DNA from: Ornithinibacillus halotolerans | GTDB taxonomy: Bacteria > Bacillota > Bacilli > Bacillales > Amphibacillaceae | Direction: 5' to 3' | DNA: 64,000 nt | Assembly: GCF_014637405.1 (NCBI RefSeq) | Contig: NZ_BMEY01000020.1 | Coordinates: 1-64,000 of the forward strand | Shown here: in pieces, positions 16,543 to 26,738 of the stretch | Position numbering within the stretch: the stretch's first letter is position 1 | Layout: every line of letters starts with the position of its first letter | Notes under the pieces: model-generated | The model's input: only the letters and a program-made list of their open reading frames with translations | The model's database searches: none | What the model was told of the DNA's origin: nothing | Position numbers and translations under genes: made by a program

Positions 16543-17367
16543 TTGAAACAATTTAATATAAATGAAAAAACTGCTAACTTTTTAAAAACATACAACTTAT
16601 ATAAAAATGATGAAGTCCAGCAAATCCAACTTCAACATCGACTGAGTTTAGTCGATACATTTGAAATTAGTGAAGGGATGCGTGTGTTAGAAATTGGCTG
16701 TGGTCAAGGAGATACTACCGTTGCATTAGCACATGCAGTAGGAGAAACTGGACATGTTATCGCAATAGACATTGCCAATCCCGATTATGGAGCGCCTTTA
16801 ACTTTAGGGCAAGCTACAAATGTTATTACACAATCGGATTTAGGTAATAGGATTTCATTCCATTTTGAAACGGATTTTGCTTTTTTTGAAGTGAATAAAC
16901 CTTTTGATGTTGTTGTATTATCTCATTCATCATGGTACTTTAGACAGCCGGAAACTTTATTAGATTATTTTAGGAAGATGAAAGCAATTGCTAAGAAAGT
17001 CTGCTTTGCAGAGTGGGATCTTGACTATGGAAAGCCTTCCCAACGGAATCACTTCCTTGCAGCTTCCATTTTGGCGCTCTATTCCAACTTCGTAAATAAT
17101 GATGGGAATATCCAGAATCTATTTTACAAAGAACAGGTGAAAAGTTTTCTACAACTAGCTGGCTTTTCCATTCAAAAAGAAACAACAGTTAATGCAACAT
17201 TTCTACAAGATGGAGATTGGGAAATTGGTTACGCTAACCATATTCGACCAAAGTTCAGCATAGCTCCAACTCCAATCCAAACACTCGTACAAAGTTATTA
17301 TGACTTAATGAAAAACCCAACATACAAAAAGGAATCGTTAGATAGTTTTGTAATTGTTGCTGAATAG
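16543..17367 (+). CDS. class I SAM-dependent methyltransferase
   Basis: A 274-residue Rossmann-fold methyltransferase with motif I VLEIGCGQGDTTVALA near residue 49, motif II acidic residue in VIAIDIANPDYGAP, and VVVLSHSSWYF at motif IV. The C-terminal part is specific and the substrate is unknown. The start is TTG with AGGAGG 8 bp upstream. Followed by a terminator; no obvious operon partner. Confidence 0.85.
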   Translation: MKQFNINEKTANFLKTYNLYKNDEVQQIQLQHRLSLVDTFEISEGMRVLEIGCGQGDTTVALAHAVGETGHVIAIDIANPDYGAPLTLGQATNVITQSDLGNRISFHFETDFAFFEVNKPFDVVVLSHSSWYFRQPETLLDYFRKMKAIAKKVCFAEWDLDYGKPSQRNHFLAASILALYSNFVNNDGNIQNLFYKEQVKSFLQLAGFSIQKETTVNATFLQDGDWEIGYANHIRPKFSIAPTPIQTLVQSYYDLMKNPTYKKESLDSFVIVAE

Positions 17368-17378
17368 CTACTATAACA

Positions 17379-17414
17379 AGCTAGGTGTCATTTGTTTTGA
17401 TGCCTGGCTCTTTT
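17379..17414 (+). terminator. terminator of methyltransferase gene
   Basis: AGCTAGGTGTCA pairs imperfectly with TGATGCCTGGCT and is followed by CTTTT. Confidence 0.6.
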
Positions 17415-17517
17415 AATACTTTGACACATAACTTTCACAAACTCGTTGAACTTTCTGAAATAAAACTATACAATTAATGATGAGAACTAAATTAATGAAG
17501 CTGCATTGATACATAGT

Positions 17518-17535
17518 TTGTTCAGTGTTGAACAA
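17518..17535 (+). promoter_or_regulatory. 18-bp palindrome before NAD salvage operon
   Basis: TTGTTCA-GTGT-TGAACAA has perfect 7-bp arms and sits 50 bp upstream of pncA. It is a good operator candidate for a dimeric repressor. The regulator is not identified. Confidence 0.5.
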
Positions 17536-17584
17536 TAAAATCACAAAAATTCTTACATACTATATTTAAGGAGTGACGTGTAAA

Positions 17585-18142
17585 ATGACAAAAAAAGCTT
17601 TGCTAAATGTTGATTATACAAACGACTTTATTGCAGAAGATGGTGCATTAACTTGCGGAAAGCCTGGACAGGATTTGGAAGCGTATATTGTTCAAATTAC
17701 GAACCAATTTATTCAAAACGGCGATGAAGTTATTTTTGCTATTGATGGGCATTTAGAAGGCGATACCTTTCACCCTGAAACTAAGCTTTTCCCACCACAT
17801 AACATTGTTGGCACAAAAGGGAGAGAACTTTATGGGGAGTTACATTACGTCTGGGAAGAAAATAAAGAAAAAGCAAATGTGCATTGGATGGATAAAACAA
17901 GATATTCTGCCTTTGTTGGCACTAATTTAGATGTAATGCTCCGAGAACGGGATATTAAAGAAATTCATATCGTTGGCTGCTGTACAGATATTTGTGTCCT
18001 ACATACAGCAGTAGATGCGTATGGAAAAGGGTATCAAATTGTCATTCATGAAAAAGGAGTGGCTAGCTTTAATCAAGCAGGTCACGAGTGGGCATTAGAT
18101 CACTTTGTTAACTGTCTCAACGCAAAAGTAATAAAAGAATAA
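17585..18142 (+). CDS. pncA: nicotinamidase PncA
   Basis: A 185-residue isochorismatase-fold hydrolase that converts nicotinamide to nicotinate and ammonia. Catalytic Asp is in NVDYTNDF (near 10), Lys in MDKTRYSAF, and nucleophile Cys in VGCCTDICVLHTA. The metal-site FAIDGHLEGD is also conserved. ATG 17585 follows AAGGAG; the upstream in-frame GTG is part of the ribosome-binding site. First gene of pncA-pncB-nadE, a complete route from nicotinamide to NAD apart from the nicotinate nucleotide adenylyltransferase step. Confidence 0.92.
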   Translation: MTKKALLNVDYTNDFIAEDGALTCGKPGQDLEAYIVQITNQFIQNGDEVIFAIDGHLEGDTFHPETKLFPPHNIVGTKGRELYGELHYVWEENKEKANVHWMDKTRYSAFVGTNLDVMLRERDIKEIHIVGCCTDICVLHTAVDAYGKGYQIVIHEKGVASFNQAGHEWALDHFVNCLNAKVIKE

Positions 18143-18184
18143 TTGGTAAGAATATTAGTACAGCTATTTAGGAGGTTTTATTTC

Positions 18185-19633
18185 ATGAAATATACCGACG
18201 ACAGTCTAACCCTTCATACCGACCTATATCAAATAAACATGGCAGAAACCTATTGGGCGGACAATATACATGAACGTCGTGCCGTATTTGACTTATACTT
18301 TCGTAAACTTCCATTCGGAAATGGATATGCCGTATTTGCAGGTTTAGAAAGGGTAATTGAATTCATTCAGAACTTTAAGTTTACTGAATCTGATATTCAA
18401 TATTTATCAGAAATTGGATATAAAGATGATTTTCTCGATTATTTGAAAGCGATTAAATTTACAGGTTCGATTAAAGCGATGCAGGAAGGAGAAGTCGTGT
18501 TTGGCAATGAACCACTTATTCGAGTGGAAGCTCCCCTTGCCGAAGCACAATTAATTGAAACTGCCTTATTAAATATCGTAAATTACCAAACATTAATCGC
18601 AACGAAAGCCTCTCGAATTAAGCATATTGATATGGATAAAACATATATGGAATTTGGTACAAGAAGAGCCCAAGAATTGGATGCTGCTATCTGGGGTACT
18701 CGAGCTGCATTTATTGGAGGTTTTCAAGCTACAAGTAATGTTCGTGCTGGAAAACTATTTGGAATTCCAGTTGCAGGAACACATGCACATTCCATGGTGC
18801 AAGCATATCAAGATGAATATACTGCATTTAAAAAATATGCTGAACGACATAAAAATTGTGTATTCCTAGTAGATACGTATGACACATTACGTTCCGGAGT
18901 ACCAAATGCGATAAAAGTAGCTAAAGAACTTGGAGATACGATTAACTTCTTAGGAGTTCGATTAGATAGTGGCGACTTGGCTTATCTATCAAAAGAGACG
19001 AGGAAAATGTTAGATGATGCAGGATTTCCGGAAGCAAAAATTTACGCATCTAATGATTTAGATGAATCAACCATCTCCAGTCTTAAATCACAAGGAGCTA
19101 TGATTGATGTTTACGGAGTTGGTACAAAGTTAATTACCGCATTTGACCAACCAGCACTAGGCGCTGTATACAAGATTGTTGCGATTGAAAATGAACACGG
19201 TGAAATGGAGGATACAATTAAAATTTCTGGAAACCCCGAAAAAGTAACTACACCAGGGATTAAGAAAGTGTATCGAATTATTAACCGGATTAATCATCGT
19301 TCAGAAGGGGATTATATTACATTAGAATGTGAAGATCCAAATCAGGAAGATCGTATTAAGATGTTCCATCCGGTTCATACGTATATAAGTAAATTTGTTA
19401 CCGACTTCGAGGCAATTAACTTACACCATGATATTTTTGAAAATGGAGAGTTAGTATACAATCCACCAAGTTTATTAGCTATTCAATCCTATGTAGAAGA
19501 ACAACTGGAACTACTCTGGGCAGAGTATAAACGAACAATTAACCCCGAAGAGTACCCTGTTGACTTAAGTACAAAAACTTGGGAAAACAAAATGAAAAAA
19601 ATAGAAGAAGTAAAAACAAAAGTTAAAAAGTGA
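18185..19633 (+). CDS. pncB: nicotinate phosphoribosyltransferase
   Basis: A protein of 482 residues that joins nicotinate and PRPP to give nicotinate mononucleotide. Family motifs include [15 protein letters not shown], the active-site [13 protein letters not shown] and [10 protein letters not shown], and [12 protein letters not shown] with RLDSGDL. The ATG at 18185 has AGGAGG 9 bp upstream; an upstream open extension of 14 codons has no such site. It starts 43 bp after pncA and is cotranscribed. Confidence 0.94.
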   Translation: MKYTDDSLTLHTDLYQINMAETYWADNIHERRAVFDLYFRKLPFGNGYAVFAGLERVIEFIQNFKFTESDIQYLSEIGYKDDFLDYLKAIKFTGSIKAMQEGEVVFGNEPLIRVEAPLAEAQLIETALLNIVNYQTLIATKASRIKHIDMDKTYMEFGTRRAQELDAAIWGTRAAFIGGFQATSNVRAGKLFGIPVAGTHAHSMVQAYQDEYTAFKKYAERHKNCVFLVDTYDTLRSGVPNAIKVAKELGDTINFLGVRLDSGDLAYLSKETRKMLDDAGFPEAKIYASNDLDESTISSLKSQGAMIDVYGVGTKLITAFDQPALGAVYKIVAIENEHGEMEDTIKISGNPEKVTTPGIKKVYRIINRINHRSEGDYITLECEDPNQEDRIKMFHPVHTYISKFVTDFEAINLHHDIFENGELVYNPPSLLAIQSYVEEQLELLWAEYKRTINPEEYPVDLSTKTWENKMKKIEEVKTKVKK

Positions 19634-19676
19634 GGGCATTAGGACAAGTCTCGTGTTAGAGAAAGGGGAAACGAAA

Positions 19677-20504
19677 ATGAGCAACCTACAAAATCAAATT
19701 ATAGGTGAACTCAAAGTCCAAGCAACGATTGAACCAAAAGTTGAGATTAGAAAACGTGTCGACTTCTTAAAAAATTATTTGTTGAAACATCCTTTTGCAA
19801 AAGGATATGTTCTCGGCATCTCTGGTGGCCAAGATTCTACCCTAGCTGCCAAGTTAGCCCAAATAGCAGTCAATGAATTAAATGAGACCAATGAAGATGA
19901 ACCGTATCAATTTATCGGTGTTCGTCTTCCATATGGAGAGCAATTCGATGAGGATGACTGTCAGGATGCTATTGACTTTGTAAAACCAAGTAAGGTATTG
20001 ACGGTAAATATTAAGAATGCTGTTGATGCAAGTGTTGCCTCCTTAGAACAAGCTGGTGTGACCTTAAGTGACTTTATAAAAGGAAACGAAAAAGCTCGAG
20101 AACGAATGAAAGCACAATATAGTATCGGTGGAATGTACAATTGCTTCATACTTGGTACTGACCATGCTGCTGAGGCAATAACTGGATTCTTTACGAAGCA
20201 TGGAGACGGAGCATGTGACCTTATTCCTCTCTATGGATTAAATAAAAGACAAGGAAAGATACTTCTAAAAGAACTTGGTTGTCCCGAACATTTATATGCA
20301 AAAGTTCCGACAGCTGATCTAGAAGAGAATAAACCCGCACAGCCAGATGAAGTTGCCTTAGGTGTTACTTACGAGCATATTGATGACTATTTAGAAGGAA
20401 AAGAAGTACCAGAGGAAAATAAGAAAAGAATCGAAAACCTATATATGAAATCCAGACATAAACGTCATCAAGCGGTCTCTATTTTTGATGACTGGTGGAA
20501 ATAA
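19677..20504 (+). CDS. nadE: NH3-dependent NAD synthetase
   Basis: A 275-residue N-type ATP pyrophosphatase that amidates nicotinate adenine dinucleotide to NAD. The PP-loop is [35 protein letters not shown] and the C-terminal [14 protein letters not shown] are typical of the ammonia-dependent form, and no glutaminase domain is present. ATG 19677 follows GAAAGGGG. Last gene of the NAD salvage operon, followed by a strong terminator. Confidence 0.95.
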   Translation: MSNLQNQIIGELKVQATIEPKVEIRKRVDFLKNYLLKHPFAKGYVLGISGGQDSTLAAKLAQIAVNELNETNEDEPYQFIGVRLPYGEQFDEDDCQDAIDFVKPSKVLTVNIKNAVDASVASLEQAGVTLSDFIKGNEKARERMKAQYSIGGMYNCFILGTDHAAEAITGFFTKHGDGACDLIPLYGLNKRQGKILLKELGCPEHLYAKVPTADLEENKPAQPDEVALGVTYEHIDDYLEGKEVPEENKKRIENLYMKSRHKRHQAVSIFDDWWK

Positions 20505-20510
20505 TAAAAA

Positions 20511-20545
20511 CTCTCAAGCATCCCCCATGCTTGAGAGCTTTTTAC
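20511..20545 (+). terminator. terminator of NAD salvage operon
   Basis: CTCTCAAGCAT pairs perfectly with ATGCTTGAGAG and runs into CTTTTTAC. Confidence 0.9.
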
Positions 20546-20733
20546 TGTATGTAGTAAACATATCTTTAACTTACTTCATTTAGAAAGGCTATATCTGGAT
20601 TATCCGTATTATTTATTTTTGTTATATCCCTGTCATATTTAGTTAATATAATTGTAGGTTTCATCGCAGTTTAAATAGTGAATAGAATAGTAATCCTTAG
20701 TTCAAAATCTCGAGAAAGAGGGAAGTGAATTGT

Positions 20734-21219
20734 ATGGAAGGATTACAGCATATATTATTAGCATTTGATGGGTCAAAACAGAGTATTGTTGCCTTAGAAA
20801 CAGCCAAGTATTTAACAAAGATAAGCAATGCAAAACTAACAGTTGCATTTGTACATGATCCATCGACAGAACTCAATGGAAGGACACTCGAAAAAGATAC
20901 AAATACAAATTTGCATTATACAAGTACACATATTGGAATACCAGTATCAAGCCAAATCGCCCATAACAACGACCTTCAAGAAAGAAATCTGGATCAAATT
21001 ATTGATAAAGCAAAATATCATCTATCCAGTGTAAATGCTAATTATCGTGTATTAGTCGGAAAGCCTGCCGAAGAATTAATAGACTATGCCGATGGAAAAA
21101 ACGTAGACCTCATTATTGTAGGAAATCGAGGAATCAACAAAGTGAAACAATTCGTAATGGGAAGTGTAAGTAAAAAGGTATTAGATCAAGCAAACTGCCC
21201 AGTAATGGTTGTTAAATAA
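20734..21219 (+). CDS. universal stress protein (UspA family)
   Basis: A 161-residue single-domain Usp. HILLAFDGSKQSIVAL at the N-terminus and the nucleotide-binding signature VGNRG-x(9)-GSVS near residue 130, followed by CPVMVVK, indicate an ATP-binding member. ATG 20734 is preferred over the GTG at 20725 on ribosome-binding-site spacing. The function is stress-related but unspecific. Confidence 0.9.
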   Translation: MEGLQHILLAFDGSKQSIVALETAKYLTKISNAKLTVAFVHDPSTELNGRTLEKDTNTNLHYTSTHIGIPVSSQIAHNNDLQERNLDQIIDKAKYHLSSVNANYRVLVGKPAEELIDYADGKNVDLIIVGNRGINKVKQFVMGSVSKKVLDQANCPVMVVK

Positions 21220-21221
21220 CA

Positions 21222-21267
21222 AGTGAGGAAGTTCCCAACTTTAATAGTGAGGGAACTTCCTTGTTTA
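21222..21267. terminator. bidirectional terminator between usp and ABC operon
   Basis: AGGAAGTTCCC pairs with GGGAACTTCCT; both convergent genes end here. Confidence 0.8.
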
Positions 21268-21993
21268 CTTTTTATTCAATATATAGATAGCTCCTCCAAA
21301 TCCCAATACACACCATATAAATAAATTAATATAGTTCCCAAGTGTCGCATCAAAAGTTGAACTAGCTAGAGATGCCCGCATGACTTCGGCCATGGAATAG
21401 ATCGGGAGAAATTCATGAAGTGTTTGTAGCCATTCTGGAAGCCTATCCATTGGAAAATTCACTGGCGAAAACATCAGTGCTCCGAAAACTACTACTTGTG
21501 AAATTGCTAATGATGTCGTTGGAGATAAAAGATAAGCAAGCCCATACCCTACACCAATTGAAGTTAAAGCGATCATTAGAAATGAAGGAATAATCGTCCA
21601 AGAAATGTCATATCCAGGCTGATACATGAAATGAGCAATAAAAGAGGCGATGATGATACCCGGAATGGTTAACATCAACCAAATGGTCGTATCCGCACTA
21701 AGTATTACAGAACGGTTCACTGGCCATGTTCTAATAAAATCCATAAATCCATCTGTTTTAGAAGTTCCAACTTGTTGAGGTAGAATGACTAGTCCGGTAA
21801 ATATAAGAATTATCGTTGGGGCACCTGTAGCTAGATAAAGAATAGACTGTGTATCTGGTGCAGGCAAAAGATAAGTAAACCCAATTACAATACCTATGGA
21901 GATTAATATTTGTATCAATGCCATAAAAATTAAAAATCCAGCATTTCTAATAAACTGCATTTGAAACACATATTTGTAGTGAGTTAAATTCAT
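21265..21993 (-). CDS. ABC-2 type transporter permease
   Basis: A 242-residue membrane protein with six hydrophobic segments, in the ABC-2 permease style. Its ATG overlaps the stop of the upstream ATPase gene by 4 bp, so translation is coupled. Last gene of a merR-ATPase-permease operon. Related operons export drugs or lipids; the substrate is not shown by the sequence. Confidence 0.83.
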   Translation of the reverse strand: MNLTHYKYVFQMQFIRNAGFLIFMALIQILISIGIVIGFTYLLPAPDTQSILYLATGAPTIILIFTGLVILPQQVGTSKTDGFMDFIRTWPVNRSVILSADTTIWLMLTIPGIIIASFIAHFMYQPGYDISWTIIPSFLMIALTSIGVGYGLAYLLSPTTSLAISQVVVFGALMFSPVNFPMDRLPEWLQTLHEFLPIYSMAEVMRASLASSTFDATLGNYINLFIWCVLGFGGAIYILNKK

Positions 21994-22928
21994 GGGGAGG
22001 CCACCACCTTTTTTGATGCAAGCTCAATATAGGCATCTTCTATCGTAGTTGGTGACAACGAATAATCAATTACGATTCCTTTTTCTACTAAATCTTTAGC
22101 CCAATCAACTGCGTTTGAGACATGAGTAGGAGCTAACTGAAAAATCACTCGGGAACCATTTTGGTGTGACGATACAATCCATTCAGGATAATACTCTTTT
22201 TCCAATTCTTGAGTCAAACTTAATTCCATACGAATTTGATTACTTACTGTTTGGTTCACTTCTGTAGGTGTACCTTGCGTTAAAATTTTACCTTCTTTGA
22301 TAATCGCTACTCGGTCAACTGCCTTTTCTGCTTCTAGTACGTTATGAGTAACTAAAATGACAGAAGTACCATCATTCGTTAAGTTCCGAATCACTTCCCA
22401 TAAATATTTTCTCCGAACTGGGTCAACATCGTTCGTTGGCTCATCAAGAATTACTAAATTGCCTGGTGCAATAACTGCCATACAAAATGCTGTTAATCTA
22501 CGAGCACCACCAGAGAGCTTTTCACCTTCTTTGTCTACCCATTCGCCCATATCTAAAGCTTCAAACAACATGTCTAGACGCTTTGAATTATAGTTTTTCC
22601 CAGCCCGCATTTTCCCCATAATGGACACTGCCTGACGAGGAGATAGAAAGCCAAGCGGTACTTGAGATTGTGGTTGAACCGAACAGTGAGATCTTGCTCG
22701 CTTAGGATTTTCTAATACTGATTTTCCAAGTAAATGAATATCCCCTTCGTCTGGGGTTAGTAACCCTACTATTTGATTCACTAATGTCGTTTTTCCAGCA
22801 CCATTTTGACCAAGTAAACCGAAAACCTCTCCTTCTTTAATTTGTAAAGAAATTGCGTCATTGGCAATTACTTGTGACTTCCCTTTTCCCCGATAAAACT
22901 TAGTTACAGACTGCACATCTAATATCAT
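21990..22928 (-). CDS. ABC transporter ATP-binding protein
   Basis: A 312-residue ATPase. Walker A GLLGQNGAGKTTLVNQ (near 38), signature EKLSGGARR, and Walker B LVILDEPTNDVDP are complete. The ~80-residue C-terminal extension is typical of drug- or bacteriocin-export ATPases. The start ATG overlaps the MerR stop by 1 bp. Confidence 0.9.
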   Translation of the reverse strand: MILDVQSVTKFYRGKGKSQVIANDAISLQIKEGEVFGLLGQNGAGKTTLVNQIVGLLTPDEGDIHLLGKSVLENPKRARSHCSVQPQSQVPLGFLSPRQAVSIMGKMRAGKNYNSKRLDMLFEALDMGEWVDKEGEKLSGGARRLTAFCMAVIAPGNLVILDEPTNDVDPVRRKYLWEVIRNLTNDGTSVILVTHNVLEAEKAVDRVAIIKEGKILTQGTPTEVNQTVSNQIRMELSLTQELEKEYYPEWIVSSHQNGSRVIFQLAPTHVSNAVDWAKDLVEKGIVIDYSLSPTTIEDAYIELASKKVVASP

Positions 22929-23662
22929 TATTTCGCCCCCTTATGTACTGCTAATACACTTTTTAAAAATCCGATAATTTCCTTATCCATAGGATAGAAG
23001 GCAATTCCTTCCTCCTCTAAATTTTGTAGCGCTTCCCACAAATCACCTAGTAATTCATCATCACTTTCAAACATCCTCTCAGCTTGATCTGCCCATCGTT
23101 GTGCTAGCTGCAAAGCCTGTTCTGAACTCGGATCGAGATGAAGATGTTTTTTAATTTCATAATTTGCCTGCATCCATTCGTGCATGTCTTCTTCTGTCAT
23201 CCGATCGTTAACTGCTTTAATTTTATTCATATCTTCATGATCCAAATATTGTTGATACTGCTCAAACACTTCTTCAGGATCTTGATGAAGAATCTTAATC
23301 ATGTTAAGAATAATCGGCCAACTTACACCTCCTTCAAATTCAATGGAGTAAGACACACCAAGTAATGCTTGCTCTAACAATTTTAGGCGTTCTTGTTCTT
23401 TTTTCACCATTTCGAGCTGTTGTTGGATCGACTGTTTCCAGTTTAATTTGGAGCTTTCCAAAATGGACTTTATTTGTTCTAAAGAGAATCCCATATACTT
23501 TAAAGCTAAGACACGTTCTAGTCTCATAACATCCTCTTCACCGTATAATCGGTGACCTCCACTCGTTCTAGAGGAAGGGTTTACTAACCCAATCTCATCA
23601 TAATAATCCAATGTACGCTTAGTTACCCCTGTTTCTTTTGAAAGTTTTCCGATCGTATACAT
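22928..23662 (-). CDS. MerR family transcriptional regulator
   Basis: A 244-residue regulator. The N-terminal HTH is YTIGKLSKETGVTKRTLDYYDE with GLVNPSSRTSGGHRLYGEED, then a coiled coil. The C-terminal ~130 residues form a helical effector-binding region. ATG 23662 follows GGGTGAGG; a 14-codon upstream extension has no ribosome-binding site and would read through the promoter. It heads the ABC operon and its own promoter has the 19-bp spacer MerR proteins act on, so it likely autoregulates and induces the transporter. Confidence 0.9.
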   Translation of the reverse strand: MYTIGKLSKETGVTKRTLDYYDEIGLVNPSSRTSGGHRLYGEEDVMRLERVLALKYMGFSLEQIKSILESSKLNWKQSIQQQLEMVKKEQERLKLLEQALLGVSYSIEFEGGVSWPIILNMIKILHQDPEEVFEQYQQYLDHEDMNKIKAVNDRMTEEDMHEWMQANYEIKKHLHLDPSSEQALQLAQRWADQAERMFESDDELLGDLWEALQNLEEEGIAFYPMDKEIIGFLKSVLAVHKGAK

Positions 23663-23689
23663 TTCCTCACCCTTTCTTTTATTACATAT

Positions 23690-23720
23690 AGTATAAAACA
23701 CCACGTAACGTGATGTTCAA
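23690..23720 (-). promoter_or_regulatory. MerR-type promoter and operator, 19-bp spacer
   Basis: On the minus strand TTGAAC (23715-23720), a 19-bp spacer, and TATACT (23690-23695). The spacer holds the dyad ATCACGT-T-ACGTGGT (23700-23714). This is the hallmark layout of MerR-activated promoters. Confidence 0.85.
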
Positions 23721-23776
23721 TAGTAAATTTTATATTTATCAAAAAATTAAAACAATAATTAATTTCCCCATTTAAA

Positions 23777-23818
23777 AACCCCCACATTTCTCTATAAAAC
23801 GAAATGTGGGGGTTTTCA
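23777..23818. terminator. terminator of DUF1646 transporter gene
   Basis: AACCCCCACATTTC pairs perfectly with GAAATGTGGGGGTT, with T residues on either strand. Confidence 0.88.
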
Positions 23819-24835
23819 TTATCCGACAATTAATAAATAAACAAAAAACACAATCATTAAAATTAACCCGAATGGTGCACCAAATTTTGCCCATTCTTTA
23901 CTAGTAATTCCTAGCTTATTAGCTGAAATGATATTTGGAATATTTCCAGGGATTAGCATTCCTCCACTAATAATAAGTCCTAATAGTAAGAATCGTAATG
24001 TTTCTGTACTCATTGCTGGACTTATTTCAGCTGCTGCAAGAGTAGCATTATCTAACACTGCAGACATCATGTTTATCCAATATAATATTCCAGGTTGTAA
24101 ATCGAGTAAATACTTATTAACTAATGGTTCATAGCCAGCACCAAGTAATGTTAACCCCATTACAAATAAGTAAATCTTAAAGGAACGAACAATAATCTCG
24201 GTATAACTTTCTGCTTCATGTGCTCCAGTTAAGCTATTTTTACTATCTTTTGGTTTTATCATGATAAATGCAATAATACCTATTGCAATAATAGCAACTA
24301 TAACTTCTATACCTATCAAATTAAAAAGATAGAAAAATTCCTCATTCAATTTACCTGTAGTAATGGTTGATAATGGCTCACCGACTGGGGTTAAGACAGC
24401 ACCTAAACCAATTGAATAACAGGCTAAAATAACAGTATATATTTCTGTTTTTCTATCTAACCTCAATGTACTTACAATAGACACGAGAACAATTGCTGCA
24501 ATAATTGCCGTTATTAAACTTGATAATAAACCAAGCACTACAATAATTACGGCAAGAGATATACGAGTATTCACTTTGTGACTGACATTTAAAATTCCTT
24601 TTTCAATCGGAGTTTTTAACCATTTGAACAATAATCCTGCAATAAGTACAGCTAATGTAATAAAAATAGGTTCTTTTAAGGCATGTACATATAGTTTTGC
24701 ATCTAACACACCACCAACTAGTGCAGCTAGTAAACCTATGATAAATAAGAAAGATTCTAAGTTTCTTTCTACAGCTTTAATGAAGAAAGGTAAGAGAAGT
24801 ACTAATAATAAAATAACGATCAACCCAACTGTCAT
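23819..24835 (-). CDS. DUF1646 family putative cation transporter
   Basis: A 338-residue integral membrane protein with about ten hydrophobic segments, resembling the DUF1646 family of putative cation or Na+/H+ antiporter-like carriers. GAVLTPVGEPLSTITTG near residue 150 and MSAVLDNATLAAAEISP near 250 resemble the paired conserved motifs of ion-transporter superfamily members. The substrate is not known. It is alone, with its own terminator. Confidence 0.7.
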   Translation of the reverse strand: MTVGLIVILLLVLLLPFFIKAVERNLESFLFIIGLLAALVGGVLDAKLYVHALKEPIFITLAVLIAGLLFKWLKTPIEKGILNVSHKVNTRISLAVIIVVLGLLSSLITAIIAAIVLVSIVSTLRLDRKTEIYTVILACYSIGLGAVLTPVGEPLSTITTGKLNEEFFYLFNLIGIEVIVAIIAIGIIAFIMIKPKDSKNSLTGAHEAESYTEIIVRSFKIYLFVMGLTLLGAGYEPLVNKYLLDLQPGILYWINMMSAVLDNATLAAAEISPAMSTETLRFLLLGLIISGGMLIPGNIPNIISANKLGITSKEWAKFGAPFGLILMIVFFVYLLIVG

Positions 24836-24969
24836 TATGTAACCTCCGAACAGTAATACTGCTATTTCTGCATGCTTGTTCTATAGTTATTCTATTTCAT
24901 TAGAAGTTATTACTCGTTTGATTTGCTTCTCAAAAATCTATTAGTGAACTAGAACCCTTTCTTTAAAGC

Positions 24970-25003
24970 AAAAAAGGCAACTCAATATCGAGTTACCTTT
25001 TCA
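24970..25003 (-). terminator. terminator of mqo
   Basis: On the minus strand AAGGTAACTCG pairs with TTGAGTTGCCTT and is followed by TTTTTT. Confidence 0.85.
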
Positions 25004-25011
25004 CCACAAAA

Positions 25012-26505
25012 TTATACTTGTTGATTCGTTAACTTTAAAACTTCTGCAGTGGATTCATGAATCTGTTGTGCAAGCTCTTTATTTTCTGATAACGAAACAC
25101 CATACGATGGGATCATTTCCTTAATCTTCGGTTCCCATTCGTCCATACGCTCAGGGAAGCACTTGGATAATACTTGAAGCATTACGTGAACCGCAGTTGA
25201 TGCTCCAGGTGATGCTCCTAGTAGTGCTGCAATAGAACCATCAGCGGCACTTACAACTTCGGTACCAAACTGAAGTGTACCTTTTCCACCAGATTCCGTT
25301 TCTTTAATCACTTGTACACGTTGTCCTGCAACAATCATATCCCAATCTTCGCTTTTAGCATCAGGAATAAATTCACGTAGCTCTTCCATACGTTTTTCTT
25401 TAGAAAGGAGCACTTGTTGAACTAAATATTTCGTTAAGCCCAAGTTTTTTAGACCTGCACCAATCATGTTAATTACATTATGCAGCTTAACAGAAAGGAA
25501 TAAATCTAAATATGATCCTGTCTTCAAAAACTTAGGTGAAAATCCAGCATACGGTCCGAACAACAGTGATTTTTTATTATCAATAAATCGTGTATCTAAA
25601 TGTGGAACAGACATCGGTGGTGCACCCACTTTTGCTTTTCCATATACTTTTGCATGATGTTTTTCCACTACATCCGGATTATTACATACCATAAACAACC
25701 CACTTACAGGGAATCCACCAATACCTTTGCCCTCCGGTATACCAGATTTCTGTAATAAATGTAGGCTTCCACCACCTGCGCCTAAGAAAACAAATTTGGC
25801 TTGGTGACGCTCTACGGTACCGTTTTCAAGATCCTTTACTTTTAATTCCCATGAACCGTCACTTGTACGTTTTACATTCTTCACACTGTGCTTGTATTTC
25901 ACTGTCACATCTTGATTTTCTAAATGTTTAATCAGCATACGTGTTAACGCACCAAAGTTAACATCCGTACCTGAGTCAATTTTTGTAGCAGCAATTGGCT
26001 CATCTGATGTACGGCCATCCATAACAATTGGAATCCATTCTTTTAGTTTCTCCGGATCGTCTGAAAACTCCATACCATCAAATAATGGATTGTTTGATAG
26101 CGCTTCAAAACGTTTCTTTAAAAATTCCACATTTTCCTTACCATGCACTAAACTCATATGTGGTAGTGGCATAACAAAGTCCTGTGGATTCTGAATTAAA
26201 TCTTCTTTTACAAGATAAGACCAGAATTGTCGTGAAAGTTGGAACTGCTCATTGACATTAAGTGCTTTTGTAATATCAATAGTTCCATCTGCTTTTTCTG
26301 GTGTGTAGTTAAGCTCACATAGCGCAGCATGCCCCGTTCCTGCGTTATTCCATTCGTTTGAGCTTTCTTCCCCTGGTTTGTCTAATTGTTCGAATACAGT
26401 GATGTTCCAGTCCGGAACTAATTCCTTTAAGAGTGATCCTAATGTGGCACTCATAATTCCAGCACCAATTAAAATAACATCTGTCTTATTTTCCTGGTTG
26501 CTCAT
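25012..26505 (-). CDS. mqo: malate:quinone oxidoreductase
   Basis: A 497-residue FAD enzyme oxidising malate to oxaloacetate and passing electrons to menaquinone at the membrane. The FAD-binding motif [13 protein letters not shown] is at the N-terminus, with [22 protein letters not shown] and [14 protein letters not shown] near the C-terminus. The ATG at 26505 (MSNQEN) is chosen because the ribosome-binding site overlaps the ATG at 26514. Monocistronic, with a stable leader hairpin at 26545. It lies next to aspA, so both genes feed the four-carbon dicarboxylate pool. Confidence 0.94.
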   Translation of the reverse strand: MSNQENKTDVILIGAGIMSATLGSLLKELVPDWNITVFEQLDKPGEESSNEWNNAGTGHAALCELNYTPEKADGTIDITKALNVNEQFQLSRQFWSYLVKEDLIQNPQDFVMPLPHMSLVHGKENVEFLKKRFEALSNNPLFDGMEFSDDPEKLKEWIPIVMDGRTSDEPIAATKIDSGTDVNFGALTRMLIKHLENQDVTVKYKHSVKNVKRTSDGSWELKVKDLENGTVERHQAKFVFLGAGGGSLHLLQKSGIPEGKGIGGFPVSGLFMVCNNPDVVEKHHAKVYGKAKVGAPPMSVPHLDTRFIDNKKSLLFGPYAGFSPKFLKTGSYLDLFLSVKLHNVINMIGAGLKNLGLTKYLVQQVLLSKEKRMEELREFIPDAKSEDWDMIVAGQRVQVIKETESGGKGTLQFGTEVVSAADGSIAALLGASPGASTAVHVMLQVLSKCFPERMDEWEPKIKEMIPSYGVSLSENKELAQQIHESTAEVLKLTNQQV

Positions 26506-26544
26506 TTTCCCCATCCCTATCTTCTAGAAGTGCAGAAAACGGTA

Positions 26545-26571
26545 GGTATTGCCTTTTAGAAAGGGCTTACC
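26545..26571 (-). other. leader hairpin before mqo
   Basis: On the minus strand GGTAAGCC pairs with GGCAATACC around an AT-rich loop about 40 nt before the start. There is no T-run, so this is not a terminator; it may affect translation or RNA stability. Confidence 0.4.
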
Positions 26572-26669
26572 TAAACATCCGTTTTATCTAATTCTATTAT
26601 ATCATATAAATAGTTTATCAGAATTATTATTCGTTTACTATTTTTTGAGGGTACCTTTGAACAGTTGAT

Positions 26670-26719
26670 AAATAAGAAGCGGTCATTCTTTCTTCACACC
26701 GTAGTAGAATGACCGCTTC
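26670..26719 (-). terminator. terminator of aspA
   Basis: GAAGCGGTCATTCT pairs perfectly with AGAATGACCGCTTC, followed on the minus strand by TTATTTAT. Confidence 0.8.
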
Positions 26720-26738
26720 CAAAACATATACTTATTTT

